52,533 nucleotides of DNA, from assembly GCA_038258425.1 (NCBI GenBank), contig JBBSPV010000026.1, forward strand, positions 1 through 52,533. Reading direction: 5' to 3'. Numbering within the stretch: position 1 is the first letter of the stretch; every line of letters starts with the position of its first letter. Source of the DNA: DATLGB01 sp038258425. GTDB taxonomy: Bacteria > Actinomycetota > Thermoleophilia > Solirubrobacterales > Solirubrobacteraceae. The notes under the pieces were generated by a model that saw only the letters and a list, made by a program, of their open reading frames with translations, was not told where the DNA came from and searched no databases. The position numbers and the translations under genes are program-made. Below, in pieces: positions 7,457 through 15,059 of the stretch.

Positions 7457-7945
7457 GTGCGCCCGGTTCAGGACACCCCGACGAGGCGGTCGGACTACGC
7501 CCTGGTGAGCGCCACCTACCTCGGCCTGCTCGCCGGCGTGGCCGAGGCGGCCCGACGGCGTCAGACCGCGGCGGTGCCGGCCGCGGAGATCGTGCCGCTG
7601 GCGGCGGCGAGCTTCGCCGTCTCCAAGCTCCTCGTCCACGAGAAGGTCGAGACCTGGGTCCGCGCGCCCTTCGTCGACGACGCGGCGGGCCGGCCCAAGG
7701 GGCGGGGCCTGCGCTACGCCGTCGGAGAGCTCCTCTCCTGCACCCGCTGCATGGGCGCCTGGAGCGCCCTCGGGCTCGTCGCGTTGCGCACGCAGGCGCC
7801 CGGCACCGGCCGGCTCGTGACCACCGCACTGGCCGCCTCGGCCGGCAGCGACTTCGCCCACTCGGCGTTCTCGCTGATCTGCCGGCAGGCCGACCTCATC
7901 GGGGAACGGCTGGACGCCGCGCGCCGTCAGGCCGGGTCGGGCTAG
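7457..7945 (+). CDS. DUF1360 family membrane protein
   Basis: 162 aa from GTG 7457, the first start codon in this frame. Hydrophobic segments include SATYLGLLAGVAEAA, EIVPLAAASFAVSKLLVHEKV and the strongly conserved DUF1360 signature ELLSCTRCMGAWSALGLVAL with its CxxC pair. The family is found in spore- or stress-associated contexts (for example Bacillus YjcA-type proteins), but its biochemical role is unknown. The gene is convergent with the sigma factor gene at 7958, with 12 bp between the stops. Confidence 0.8.
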   Translation: MRPVQDTPTRRSDYALVSATYLGLLAGVAEAARRRQTAAVPAAEIVPLAAASFAVSKLLVHEKVETWVRAPFVDDAAGRPKGRGLRYAVGELLSCTRCMGAWSALGLVALRTQAPGTGRLVTTALAASAGSDFAHSAFSLICRQADLIGERLDAARRQAGSG

Positions 7946-7957
7946 GCGGGGCCGGGG

Positions 7958-9025
7958 CTACGCGGCCGGGGAGAGCGCGGCGAGCTCGCGACGCAGGGAG
8001 AGGTGCTGCAGCGCGCGCCGCTCGATCGCCCGCAGCTCCTCTCGGCCCATGCCGAGCTCGCGCTGCAGCTGCGACAGCGGCAGCGGCTCGCGCTCCTCGC
8101 CGTCGAGGCCGAAGCGCAGCTTGATGACCTGGCGCTCGCGCTCGGGCAGCGCCTCGACCGCGTTGCGGACGGCCTGGCGCGAGAGGGAGACCTCGACCTC
8201 CTCCTCCGTGCTGGTCTCCCCCGAGCCCATGAGCGTGCCGAGGGAGGCGTCGTCGCCCTCGCCGACGGGCTTGTCGAGGCTCGTGACCGTGCGAGAGACG
8301 TCGAGCATCTCCACGACCTGCTCCAGGGGCAGCTCGGCGGCACCGGCGATCTCCTCCGGCGTCGGCTCCCGGCCGAGCGAGACGGACAGGCGGCGCTCCG
8401 TGGTGGCGATCTTGCGCTCGCGCTGGGCGACGTGGACGGGCAGCCGGATGGTGCGGCCCTTGTCGGCGATGCCGCGCTGGATCGCCTGGCGGATCCAGAG
8501 CGTCGCGTAGGTGGAGAAGCGAAAGCCCTTGCGGTAGTCGAACTTCTCCACCGCGCGGATCAGCCCGAGCATGCCCTCCTGGATGAGGTCGAGCAGGCAG
8601 AGCTCCGACAGGCCCTGGTACCTGCGCGCGATGGAGACCACGAGGCGCAGGTTGTGCGTCGTCAGGCGCTCCTTGGCCTGGAGGTCGCCGGCCTCGATGC
8701 GCCGCGCGAGCTCGAGCTCCTCGGCGGGCGCGAGCAGCCGGTGGCGGCCCGCCTCGTTGAGGAACTGCTGCAGCGCGTCCGTGGTGAACAGCGCGAGCTC
8801 CGCGTGCGTGTAGGCCGTCGTGGCCGCAGCCCCCTCCGGCATCGCCCGGGCGCAGTCGTCGGTGATCTCGACGCCCTTGGCCTCGATCGCCCCGTGCAGC
8901 TGGAGGACCGCGTCCTCCTCCAGGCCCAGCCGCTCGACGAGCTCGGAGACCTCCGAGGCGGCGACGCAGCCTTGGGTCTCCCCGCGGGCGAGGAGGGCGT
9001 CGAGGTCAGCGGGAGACGGCGTCAT
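7958..9025 (-). CDS. Primary-like sigma-70 factor (RpoD/SigA-related)
   Basis: 355 aa. A short region-1.1-like N-terminus (residues 1-60, LDALLARGETQGCVAASEVSELVERLGL) precedes region 1.2 (DALQQFLNEAGRHRLLAPAEELELARRIEAGD). Region 2 follows (NLRLVVSIARRYQG, LLDLIQEGMLGLIRAVEKFDYRKG, FSTYATLWIRQAIQRGIADKGRTIRLPVHV), then region 3, and region 4 (LPERERQVIKLRFGLDG). Region 4.2 (PLSQLQRELGMGREELRAIERRALQHL) departs from the RpoD consensus (normally TLEEVGxxFxVTRERIRQIE), so its -35 recognition may differ. It is probably an alternative group 2-type factor rather than the housekeeping one. Third sigma gene in the window. Confidence 0.92.
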   Translation of the reverse strand: MTPSPADLDALLARGETQGCVAASEVSELVERLGLEEDAVLQLHGAIEAKGVEITDDCARAMPEGAAATTAYTHAELALFTTDALQQFLNEAGRHRLLAPAEELELARRIEAGDLQAKERLTTHNLRLVVSIARRYQGLSELCLLDLIQEGMLGLIRAVEKFDYRKGFRFSTYATLWIRQAIQRGIADKGRTIRLPVHVAQRERKIATTERRLSVSLGREPTPEEIAGAAELPLEQVVEMLDVSRTVTSLDKPVGEGDDASLGTLMGSGETSTEEEVEVSLSRQAVRNAVEALPERERQVIKLRFGLDGEEREPLPLSQLQRELGMGREELRAIERRALQHLSLRRELAALSPAA

Positions 9026-9073
9026 CCGTTCCGCATACCCAAACCGGCGCCTGCCAGCACGCCGGCGGGTGGC

Positions 9074-10036
9074 TCAGGGCCCCGCGACGAGCAGGGAGTC
9101 GCGCGCCACCCCGTAGTCGGCGCGTTCGCGGGCCCCGACGTAGGTCCCGTCGACCTCGAGGTCGAACGGCCGACCGTCCTCGGAGACGACCCGCAGGCCC
9201 TCCAGCCGCTCCAGGCCGTGCACGCCCGGATGGGCGAACAGGCGGGCGGGATCGCCCGAGAGCAGGCGCGCGATGATCGACGCGACACCGCCGACCCCGA
9301 CGCGGTCGGCGAGCGCGACGGAGAGCTCCCCGTCGCCGAGGTGCTCGCGCGGGCACACGTGGATGGCCCGGCGGCCGAAGTACGTCAGCGGGTCCGAGCG
9401 CTGGACGATCACCGTCGCGGCCCGCTCCGAGCGTCCGTCCGCTTGAACGAGCACCTTCGGCAGGCGCCCGCGGCCGACGTCGGTCAGGGTCGCCACGGCG
9501 CCGGCCGCGACGAAGCCGACGCCCATGCGGGCGCGCAGCACGGGCCGCTCGGCGGCGCGGCGCATGACCGCGGCGGTGGCGCCGATGCCGCTCATGTAGA
9601 GGAAGTGGCGGCCGTCGACCGTGCCCGTGGTCGTGCGGCGGATCGCCGGCTCGCGCCCGTGGTGGGCGAGCAGCGCGGTGGCCGCCTCGAGGTCGTCCGG
9701 CGCGCCCAGCGTGCGGGCGTAGACGTTCGTCGAGCCGGCGGGCAGGCACCAGAGCGCCGTCTGCGTGCCGACGATGCCGTTGGCGGCCTCGTTGGCCGTG
9801 CCGTCGCCACCGACGGCGACGACGAGCCGGCGCCCGTCGGCGGCGGCCTGCGCCGCGAGCTCGGTGGCGTGCCCGGCGTGGTCGGTCTCGGCCGTGTCGA
9901 AGCGGTGGTGGCCGAGCGCGCCGAGCACGGCGGCGCGCGCGTGGTCGTTGACGCGCGAGGCGTTGGGGTTGAAGATGACGAGCGCGTCCACGGCGGAGTG
10001 AGCCGACCTCGGGGCCCGGTACTCTACGTCGGTCAT
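9074..10036 (-). CDS. Diacylglycerol kinase-family lipid kinase
   Basis: 320 aa with ATG at 10036 (GGAGG about 12 nt upstream); GTG 9991, giving 305 aa, is an alternative just before the conserved VDALVIFNPNASR. The catalytic block VVAVGGDGTANEAANGIVG is typical of the DagK/YegS/LCB5 family, followed by LPAGSTNVYARTLG and a C-terminal YFGRRAIHVCPREHLGDGELSV and FDLEVDGTYVG. These soluble or peripheral enzymes phosphorylate diacylglycerol or sphingoid-type lipids. It is divergent from the PAP2-phosphatidyltransferase fusion: the two ATG codons share the same CATG at 10034-10037, which suggests one start is annotated too far upstream. Confidence 0.9.
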   Translation of the reverse strand: MTDVEYRAPRSAHSAVDALVIFNPNASRVNDHARAAVLGALGHHRFDTAETDHAGHATELAAQAAADGRRLVVAVGGDGTANEAANGIVGTQTALWCLPAGSTNVYARTLGAPDDLEAATALLAHHGREPAIRRTTTGTVDGRHFLYMSGIGATAAVMRRAAERPVLRARMGVGFVAAGAVATLTDVGRGRLPKVLVQADGRSERAATVIVQRSDPLTYFGRRAIHVCPREHLGDGELSVALADRVGVGGVASIIARLLSGDPARLFAHPGVHGLERLEGLRVVSEDGRPFDLEVDGTYVGARERADYGVARDSLLVAGP

Positions 10037-11726
10037 GGGCGAACGGGTCCTCCTCGGCGCGCGTCGCCGTCCCTACCTCGCGCCGGCGTTGCTCGCCGCG
10101 GGCTTCGGGCTGCTCACGTGGGTGCTCGCCATGTCGGAGGGCCTGCCGCTGCACGACCCGGACGGGGTCGGCGGCCCGCCGCTGGTGCGGCTGTCGGCCA
10201 TCCTCGCGATCTTCGTCGCCCTCGACGTCCTCCCGCGCGCGGGGCTGCGCGCCGGTCCGTCCGTCGTGCGCTTCGCGCGCGCGGTGCCGGAGGTGATCCG
10301 CGAGCGCTGGACGCCGCGGCGCGCCGGGCTCGTGCTGGTCGGGCTCTTCTCCTTCTACGTCACCTACGTCGCCTACCGCAACCTCAAGGGCTTCCTGCCC
10401 TTCCTGCGGCCGGAGCGCCACGACGCCGGCCTGCTCTCCATGGACAAGGCGCTGTTCGGCGGGCACGACCCGGCGGTGCTGTTGCACCAGCTGCTCGGCG
10501 TGGGCATCGCGAACGAGATCCTCTCCTTCGTCTACGTCATCTTCCTCGCCTTCGTCCCCGTCTCGCTCGCGGCCGCCCTCGTGTGGTTCGGCGACATGCG
10601 GCGCGGCCTCTGGTACGCGACGGCGCTGTGCCTGAACTGGGTGCTCGGCGCGGTCTCCTACTACCTGCTGCCCTCCATGGGGCCGGCCTTCGTCGCGCCC
10701 GAGCTGTTCGCCGACCTGCCGCCCTCGGCCTCCTCCTCGCTGCAGCACGCGCTGTGGGTGGAGCGGCTCAACGTCCTGTTCCACAACGCGGGCTCTGGCG
10801 CGCAGGACGCGCTGGCCGGCATCGCGGCCTTCGCCTCCCTGCACGTGTCCGTGGTGCTCACGGCCGCGCTCATCGCCCATCTCGTGCGGGCCAACCGCTG
10901 GCTGCGCCTCGGCCTGTGGATCTACCTCGGCCTCGTCGTCGTGGCCACGATCTACTTCGGCTGGCACTACGTGCTCGACGACATCGCGGGCGCGATCATC
11001 GCCGTCCTCGCCGTCGGGCTGGGCGCCGTGGCCACCGGACATCGCATCTCCTTCCGCCGGCAGGCGCCGGAGGCGGGGCGCCTGTCGCGGGCGGGCCCTG
11101 GCGACGCCGGCACCGCGCCGGCCGCGCGGGCGCGGCCCAAGGTCCTCGCCGCGGAGCCGAGCGCGCTCAACGTCCCGAACGTGCTGTCCGTCCTGCGGAT
11201 CTTCATGGCACCCGTGGTGGCGTGGCTGATCATCGAGCACCCCGAGGGCTCGGTGCCCGCCGTCGCCGTGTTCGCGCTCGCGAGCGTCACGGACGTCGTG
11301 GACGGCTACCTCGCCCGCTCGCGCGGGCTGATCACCTCCGTCGGCAAGCTGCTGGACCCGGCCGCGGATAAGCTGCTGGTGATCGCGGCCCTGGTCTCCC
11401 TCGTCGCCGTGGACCGCCTCGCCCCCTGGGTCGTCGCCGTCATCGCCCTGCGCGAGGGGCTCGTGACGGTCCTCCGCGCGCACGCCAACCGCCGGGGCGT
11501 CGTGATCCCCGCCGGGACGGCGGGCAAGGCGAAGATGGGGCTGCAGGTGGCCATGACGCTCGTGCTGCTCAGCCCGGTCGACCCCGGCGCCGCATGGGTG
11601 CTCGCGCTCGTCGCGGTGACCGTCGCGCTGACCGTCGCCTCCGGCCTGATCTACCTGCGCGGCTGGCTGGCCGGCACCCGCGGGACGTCCCGGGCCGTGG
11701 CACCGCGCATCCGCGTCGGCCTCTGA
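10035..11726 (+). CDS. PAP2 (inositolphosphotransferase-like) domain fused to a CDP-alcohol phosphatidyltransferase
   Basis: 563 aa polytopic membrane protein with two catalytic domains. Residues ~1-335 form a PAP2_3/AUR1-like domain: about six helices, with active-site His270 in FASLHVSVV and His311 in GWHYVLDDIAGA. After a polar linker (~340-372), residues ~375-545 are a PgsA-type CDP-alcohol phosphatidyltransferase (NVPNVLSVLRIFMAPVVAWL). The complete catalytic signature is D420, D423, G424, A427, R428, G437, D441, D445. The second domain exchanges CMP on CDP-diacylglycerol for an alcohol phosphate; the first could remove or transfer a phosphate-bearing head group. With the divergent lipid kinase this looks like a phospholipid head-group synthesis locus. 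Substrates cannot be read from sequence. Confidence 0.85.
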   Translation: MGERVLLGARRRPYLAPALLAAGFGLLTWVLAMSEGLPLHDPDGVGGPPLVRLSAILAIFVALDVLPRAGLRAGPSVVRFARAVPEVIRERWTPRRAGLVLVGLFSFYVTYVAYRNLKGFLPFLRPERHDAGLLSMDKALFGGHDPAVLLHQLLGVGIANEILSFVYVIFLAFVPVSLAAALVWFGDMRRGLWYATALCLNWVLGAVSYYLLPSMGPAFVAPELFADLPPSASSSLQHALWVERLNVLFHNAGSGAQDALAGIAAFASLHVSVVLTAALIAHLVRANRWLRLGLWIYLGLVVVATIYFGWHYVLDDIAGAIIAVLAVGLGAVATGHRISFRRQAPEAGRLSRAGPGDAGTAPAARARPKVLAAEPSALNVPNVLSVLRIFMAPVVAWLIIEHPEGSVPAVAVFALASVTDVVDGYLARSRGLITSVGKLLDPAADKLLVIAALVSLVAVDRLAPWVVAVIALREGLVTVLRAHANRRGVVIPAGTAGKAKMGLQVAMTLVLLSPVDPGAAWVLALVAVTVALTVASGLIYLRGWLAGTRGTSRAVAPRIRVGL

Positions 11727-11754
11727 CCTCGGCGGAGAGGGAGGCGGGCGGGGC

Positions 11755-12654
11755 GTGCCGGCCATGACGCTGCGCCAGCTGGAGTACCTCGTCGCCGTGG
11801 CCGAGGAGCGCTCCTTCACGCGGGCGGCCCAGCGCCTGCACGTCTCCCAGCCCGCCCTCTCGCACCAGGTGCGGGTGCTCGAGCAGACCGCGGGCGGTGC
11901 ACTGCTTCAACGCGAGCCACGCACGGTGGGGCTCACGACCCTGGGCGAGGAGGTGCTGCCGCACGCGCGGGCGGCCGTCGAGCTCGCGCAGGCGGCGGCG
12001 CAGGCGGCGCGCCGGGCCGGCGCGCTCGAGGGCGGCGAGCTACGCGTGGCGACGCTGTACTCCATCGCGCTCGGGATCCTGCCGCCGGCCGTCGCGGCCT
12101 GGCGACGCGCCCACCCGGACGTCCGCGTCGAGCTGCTCGAGCTGCCGGCGCCGGAGGCGCTGAGCGCCGACATGGCCCGCGGCGCCGCCGACGTCGCCGT
12201 CGGACCGGTCCCCGACGGCTGGGACGGCCCGCGCCGGCTCCTCGGCGAGGAGGCCTTCCTCGTCGTGCTGCCCGCCGACGACAAGCTGCTGCGCTCGACG
12301 CAGGCGGTACCGCTGTGGGAGCTCGCGAACCGGCCCTGGGTGCTCTATCCGGCCGACAGCGGGTTGACGCCGCTCGTCGAGCGCGCGTGCGCGGCCGCCG
12401 GCTTCCGGCCTCGCGCGGCCGGCCGCACCCGCCACACGAACTCGGCGGTCGAGCTGGCGGCCGCCGGGCTCGGGCCCGCGCTCGTCCCGGCCGGCGTCGT
12501 CGGGCCGGCCTTCGCGGCCTGCGCCCGTCTGGCCGATCCGCCCGTGAGCCGCCGGGTGTCGGCGTTCACCCGTCCGGAGCCGTCGCCGCCGGCGGCGGCC
12601 TTCCTCGACACGCTCGTCGAGCACGCGCGCATCCGGCAGGACGCCGGGGCCTGA
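11755..12654 (+). CDS. LysR-family transcriptional regulator
   Basis: 299 aa. I use GTG 11755 because the purine-rich GGAGAGGGAGG (11734-11744) is about 10 nt upstream; ATG 11764 is the alternative. N-terminal winged HTH: MTLRQLEYLVAVAEERSFTRAAQRLHVSQPALSHQVRVLEQ. It is followed by a periplasmic-binding-fold co-inducer domain (ELRVATLYSIALGILPPAV..., AADVAVGPVPDGWDGP..., TNSAVELAAAGLGPALVP). It is convergent with, and closely similar to, the LysR gene at 12662-13537 (7 bp between stops). Target and inducer unknown. Confidence 0.93.
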   Translation: MPAMTLRQLEYLVAVAEERSFTRAAQRLHVSQPALSHQVRVLEQTAGGALLQREPRTVGLTTLGEEVLPHARAAVELAQAAAQAARRAGALEGGELRVATLYSIALGILPPAVAAWRRAHPDVRVELLELPAPEALSADMARGAADVAVGPVPDGWDGPRRLLGEEAFLVVLPADDKLLRSTQAVPLWELANRPWVLYPADSGLTPLVERACAAAGFRPRAAGRTRHTNSAVELAAAGLGPALVPAGVVGPAFAACARLADPPVSRRVSAFTRPEPSPPAAAFLDTLVEHARIRQDAGA

Positions 12655-12661
12655 GGGCCGA

Positions 12662-13537
12662 TCAGCGAGCTCGCCGCGCACCGTGCTCGGCGAGCACGTC
12701 GACGAACGAGGCGACGACGGGGGCGGCGCCGAGCGGGGCGAACGCGGCGAGGTCGCGGCGCACGGGCGGATCGGGCGTGAGGCGCTCGCAGTCGAGGTCG
12801 CTAGGGACGATCGCGTCGGGCACGAGGGCGGGGCCGAGGCCGGCGGCGGCGAGGTGGACGGCGGTCGCCGTGTGGCGGGTGCGGACGGCGGCGCGCGGGC
12901 GGAAGCCGGCCTTCGCGCACGCCTTCTCCACGACGCGGGCCAGTGCGTTCTCCGGAGCGAAGAGCACCCACGGGCGGTCGGCCAGCGCCGCGAGCGCCAC
13001 GCGCCCGTCGCCCGTCGCGGCGAGCGGGTCGCCGGGGGCGAGCACGACGACGAGCTCCTCCGTGCCGATCACCCGCACCGGGCCCTCCCAGTCGCGCGGC
13101 GCCGAGCCGACCGCGACGTCGGCCACGCCGAGCGCCATGTACTCCGCGAGCTCCTCGTCGTTGGGCAGCTCGCGCAGCTCGATGTCCGTCTCGGGATGCA
13201 GCCGGCGCCAGGCGCCGATCGCCGGGGGCAGGATGCCGAGGGTGAGGGAGAACAGCGTCGCAACCCGCAGCTCGGCCGGGCCGGTGGGGCGCCCGGCCCG
13301 GCGGGCGGCCTCGGCGCTGCGCAGGGCCGCCGCCGCGTGCGGGAGGTATGCCCGGCCCATCGGGGTGAGCCGGACCGTGGCCGGCAGCCGCTCGAGCAGC
13401 GGCTGGCCGACCGTGCGCTCCAGCGCCCGCACCTGGTGCGACAGCGCGGGCTGCGAGACGCGCAACCGCTGGGCGGCGCGGGTGAAGGACTCCTCCTCCA
13501 CGACCGCCAGCAGGTACTCCATCTGGCGCAGGCTCAC
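12662..13537 (-). CDS. LysR-family transcriptional regulator, paralogue of the convergent neighbour
   Basis: 291 aa from the GTG at 13537. HTH: MSLRQMEYLLAVVEEESFTRAAQRLRVSQPALSHQVRALER; effector domain starts ELRVATLFSLTLGILPPAIGAWRRLHPE, nearly the same words as the neighbour at 11755. The two genes are tail to tail, as expected of an inverted duplication that has since diverged. The start codon lies inside a 20-bp perfect palindrome (13530-13549), a likely autoregulatory site. The small genes at 13563-13990 lie just upstream on the same strand and may belong to the same transcript. Confidence 0.93.
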   Translation of the reverse strand: MSLRQMEYLLAVVEEESFTRAAQRLRVSQPALSHQVRALERTVGQPLLERLPATVRLTPMGRAYLPHAAAALRSAEAARRAGRPTGPAELRVATLFSLTLGILPPAIGAWRRLHPETDIELRELPNDEELAEYMALGVADVAVGSAPRDWEGPVRVIGTEELVVVLAPGDPLAATGDGRVALAALADRPWVLFAPENALARVVEKACAKAGFRPRAAVRTRHTATAVHLAAAGLGPALVPDAIVPSDLDCERLTPDPPVRRDLAAFAPLGAAPVVASFVDVLAEHGARRAR

Positions 13538-13549
13538 TCGAGTGAGCCT
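13530..13549. promoter_or_regulatory. 20-bp perfect palindrome over the LysR start codon
   Basis: AGGCTCACTCGAGTGAGCCT reads identically on both strands with no spacer and contains the GTG start (13535-13537) of the LysR gene at 12662. A perfect 20-bp palindrome is very unlikely by chance. Possible roles are an operator for the LysR protein or another dimeric repressor, or a hairpin that hides the start codon in the mRNA. Confidence 0.6.
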
Positions 13550-13562
13550 ACGCCGGGATGGG

Positions 13563-13706
13563 TCAGACGCTCAGGTGCGGGTTCTGGCAGTGCGCGTCGA
13601 AGCAGACGGCGGGCTCGCCGTGGGTGCCGCTGGCGTGGAAGTGCGGCTGCTCCTCGTGGGCGCCGGTGCGTCCGAGGCGCTGCAGCAGGGTGCGAAGGGT
13701 GGTCAT
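13563..13706 (-). CDS. Small His/Cys-rich protein (47 aa)
   Basis: Begins at ATG 13706 with a strong Shine-Dalgarno (AGGAG, 5 nt before the ATG). The product starts MTTLRTLLQRLGRT and continues with a polar part holding five His and two Cys in 32 residues (HEEQPHFHASGTHGEP, CFDAHCQNPHLSV). The CxxxxC/His pattern could bind a metal, but no known domain is recognised. It lies between the LysR gene at 12662 (25 bp beyond its stop) and another small gene at 13754-13990 (47 bp upstream), all on the minus strand, so a three-gene transcript is likely. The strong ribosome site and distinct composition argue for a real gene. Confidence 0.6.
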   Translation of the reverse strand: MTTLRTLLQRLGRTGAHEEQPHFHASGTHGEPAVCFDAHCQNPHLSV

Positions 13707-13753
13707 GGTGCTCCTGGGGTGGTGGGGAGGGGGGCGGGAGATGCTGGGGAGGA

Positions 13754-13990
13754 TCAGGCGGCCAGGCGGTCCGAGGCGGCGGCGTGGGCCGTGCGCTCGG
13801 CGCCGGAGCTGGTGCGGCGACGGGCGAGGAACTCGCCATCGCGGTGGACGACGTGCTCGAACGGGCGGCAGCGCTCGACGGAGACGCCGGCGGCACGCAG
13901 CCGGGCGGCGCGGCGACCGGGGTCCGGATCGCGCAGCCCGCCGTCTTCACGCGTCGGGAACTGGATGTGGGTGGTGGCGGTGGTGAGCAT
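13754..13990 (-). CDS. Small hypothetical protein (78 aa)
   Basis: ATG at 13990 (GTG 13993 and GTG 14005 are alternatives). The sequence MLTTATTHIQFPTREDGGLRD... is Arg-rich and polar, with one Cys (VERCRPFEHVV) and no membrane segment. It does not mirror a good opposite-strand gene, and it sits 47 nt upstream of the better-supported 47-aa gene on the same strand. No family recognised. Confidence is moderate because codon choice in such GC-rich DNA gives many open frames. Confidence 0.4.
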   Translation of the reverse strand: MLTTATTHIQFPTREDGGLRDPDPGRRAARLRAAGVSVERCRPFEHVVHRDGEFLARRRTSSGAERTAHAAASDRLAA

Positions 13991-14147
13991 CACCCTCAGT
14001 GTCACCGCTGCGGGCCGCGATCAAGTAGACCTTGTGCGACTGGGGGTCATGCACCCGCTGCATGCCTGCCGCATGCCGTGGCGGCGCCCGCCGGCGGCGC
14101 GCGTTTGTTTGACGGGCCCCGAGCGACGGGGAGACCACCGGGCAGGG

Positions 14148-14891
14148 ATGGCGTTCCCCCACCTCAGCCAGCCGGTCGCCCAGGGGGTCCGCGTCCTCGA
14201 CGCCGACCCCGATCTCGGCACGAACCTCGCAGGTGAGCGCTTCGAGCAGGCGCGCCAGGCGCTCGTCGCCCGGACGGAAGGCGTCCCGCGCGGCTCGTGG
14301 ACGCCGAACGTCGAGACGGGCCCGGACGTGGCCGGCGGGATCGGCCTGCTGCTGCTCGAGGGCGTCGTCATCCGCCGCCTGTCGCTCGGCCACCGCAGCT
14401 GCGCCGAGCTGCTCGGCCCGGGCGACCTGATCCGTCCGAGCCAGGACGGCTTCAGCGAGCTGCTCGCCCCCTTCACCGTCTCCTGGCGGGTGCTCGAGCC
14501 GCTCATGCTCGCCCACCTCGACGTCCGCTTCGTCGCCCGCGCCGCCCGGTTCCCCGAGATGACCGGCGAACTCGTCTCGCGCAGCCTCGACCGCTCCCGG
14601 CTGCTGGCCCGCATGCTCGCCGTCGCCCAGCTGCCCCGCGTCGATACGCGGCTGCTGATCGCCATGTGGCACCTGTCCGAGCGCTGGGGCACCGTGCGGC
14701 CCGAGGGCCGCGTGCTTCCCGGGTTCCTCTCCCACGAGCTGCTCGGCTGGATCGTCGGCGCGCGCCGCCCGAGCGTGACCACGGCCCTCGGGCAGCTGTC
14801 CCAGAAGGGCCTCATCCGCCGCCAGGACGACGGCACCTGGCTGCTCGGCGACGAGCCGCCGGTCTTCGAGGGCCTCGCCGCCGCGACGTAG
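14148..14891 (+). CDS. Crp/Fnr-like transcriptional regulator (paralogue 1 of 3)
   Basis: 247 aa from ATG 14148. An N-terminal effector domain resembling a cyclic-nucleotide-binding barrel (GIGLLLLEGVVIRRLSLGHRSCAELLGPGDLIRP) is followed by a dimer helix (RSLDRSRLLARMLAVAQLPRVDTRLLIAMWHLSERWG). The Crp-type winged HTH is LSHELLGWIVGARRPSVTTALGQLSQKGLIRRQDDGTWLL. The residues that bind cAMP phosphate in Crp are not evident, so the ligand is unknown. It belongs to the same subfamily as 22924-23700 and 32539-33291 but is the most diverged of the three. It is divergent from the small genes at 13754-13990. Confidence 0.88.
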   Translation: MAFPHLSQPVAQGVRVLDADPDLGTNLAGERFEQARQALVARTEGVPRGSWTPNVETGPDVAGGIGLLLLEGVVIRRLSLGHRSCAELLGPGDLIRPSQDGFSELLAPFTVSWRVLEPLMLAHLDVRFVARAARFPEMTGELVSRSLDRSRLLARMLAVAQLPRVDTRLLIAMWHLSERWGTVRPEGRVLPGFLSHELLGWIVGARRPSVTTALGQLSQKGLIRRQDDGTWLLGDEPPVFEGLAAAT

Positions 14892-14925
14892 GTCGGCCGC
14901 CCTCGCCCGTCCGGCCCCGCCGCAG

Positions 14926-15022
14926 CGCGTCACGAAGCGCATGGCGGGCATGCCGAACGTGACGCGGGCGCTCCCGGACACGAGCGCGTCATGGGCTGCG
15001 TGACAGACCGAAAGGTCACGCG
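14926..15022. repeat. Cluster of four alternating GCGTGAC/GTCACGC inverted repeats
   Basis: CGCGTCACG at 14926-14934 pairs with CGTGACGCG at 14958-14966 (9-bp arms). GCGTGAC at 14998-15004 pairs with GTCACGC at 15015-15021 (7-bp arms, 10-nt loop). The arms can also pair crosswise. The cluster fills the 168-bp gap between two convergent genes, so it may serve as a two-way terminator, but the near-identical arms could equally be a protein-binding array. Confidence 0.5.
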
Positions 15023-15059
15023 TCGCCCGCCTCCACCCCGCCACGGCGGCCCCGCGGTC

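Noticed and set aside
8003..11371. 1122-codon open frame on the plus strand
   Set aside because: It is antisense to the primary-like sigma factor and the lipid kinase, then runs out of frame through the fusion gene; it has only Arg/Ala/Gly-rich low-complexity translation. It arises from the lack of stops in GC-rich DNA.
14048..14076. Three CATGC motifs spaced 11-13 bp in the divergent region before the Crp-like gene
   Set aside because: The motif is short and common in this sequence, and CATGC near the other Crp-like genes partly reflects their ATG codons.
14107..14133. GTTT-N17-GGGGAG upstream of the Crp-like gene at 14148
   Set aside because: The -10 has two mismatches and the spacer is at the limit, so it is not distinguishable from chance.
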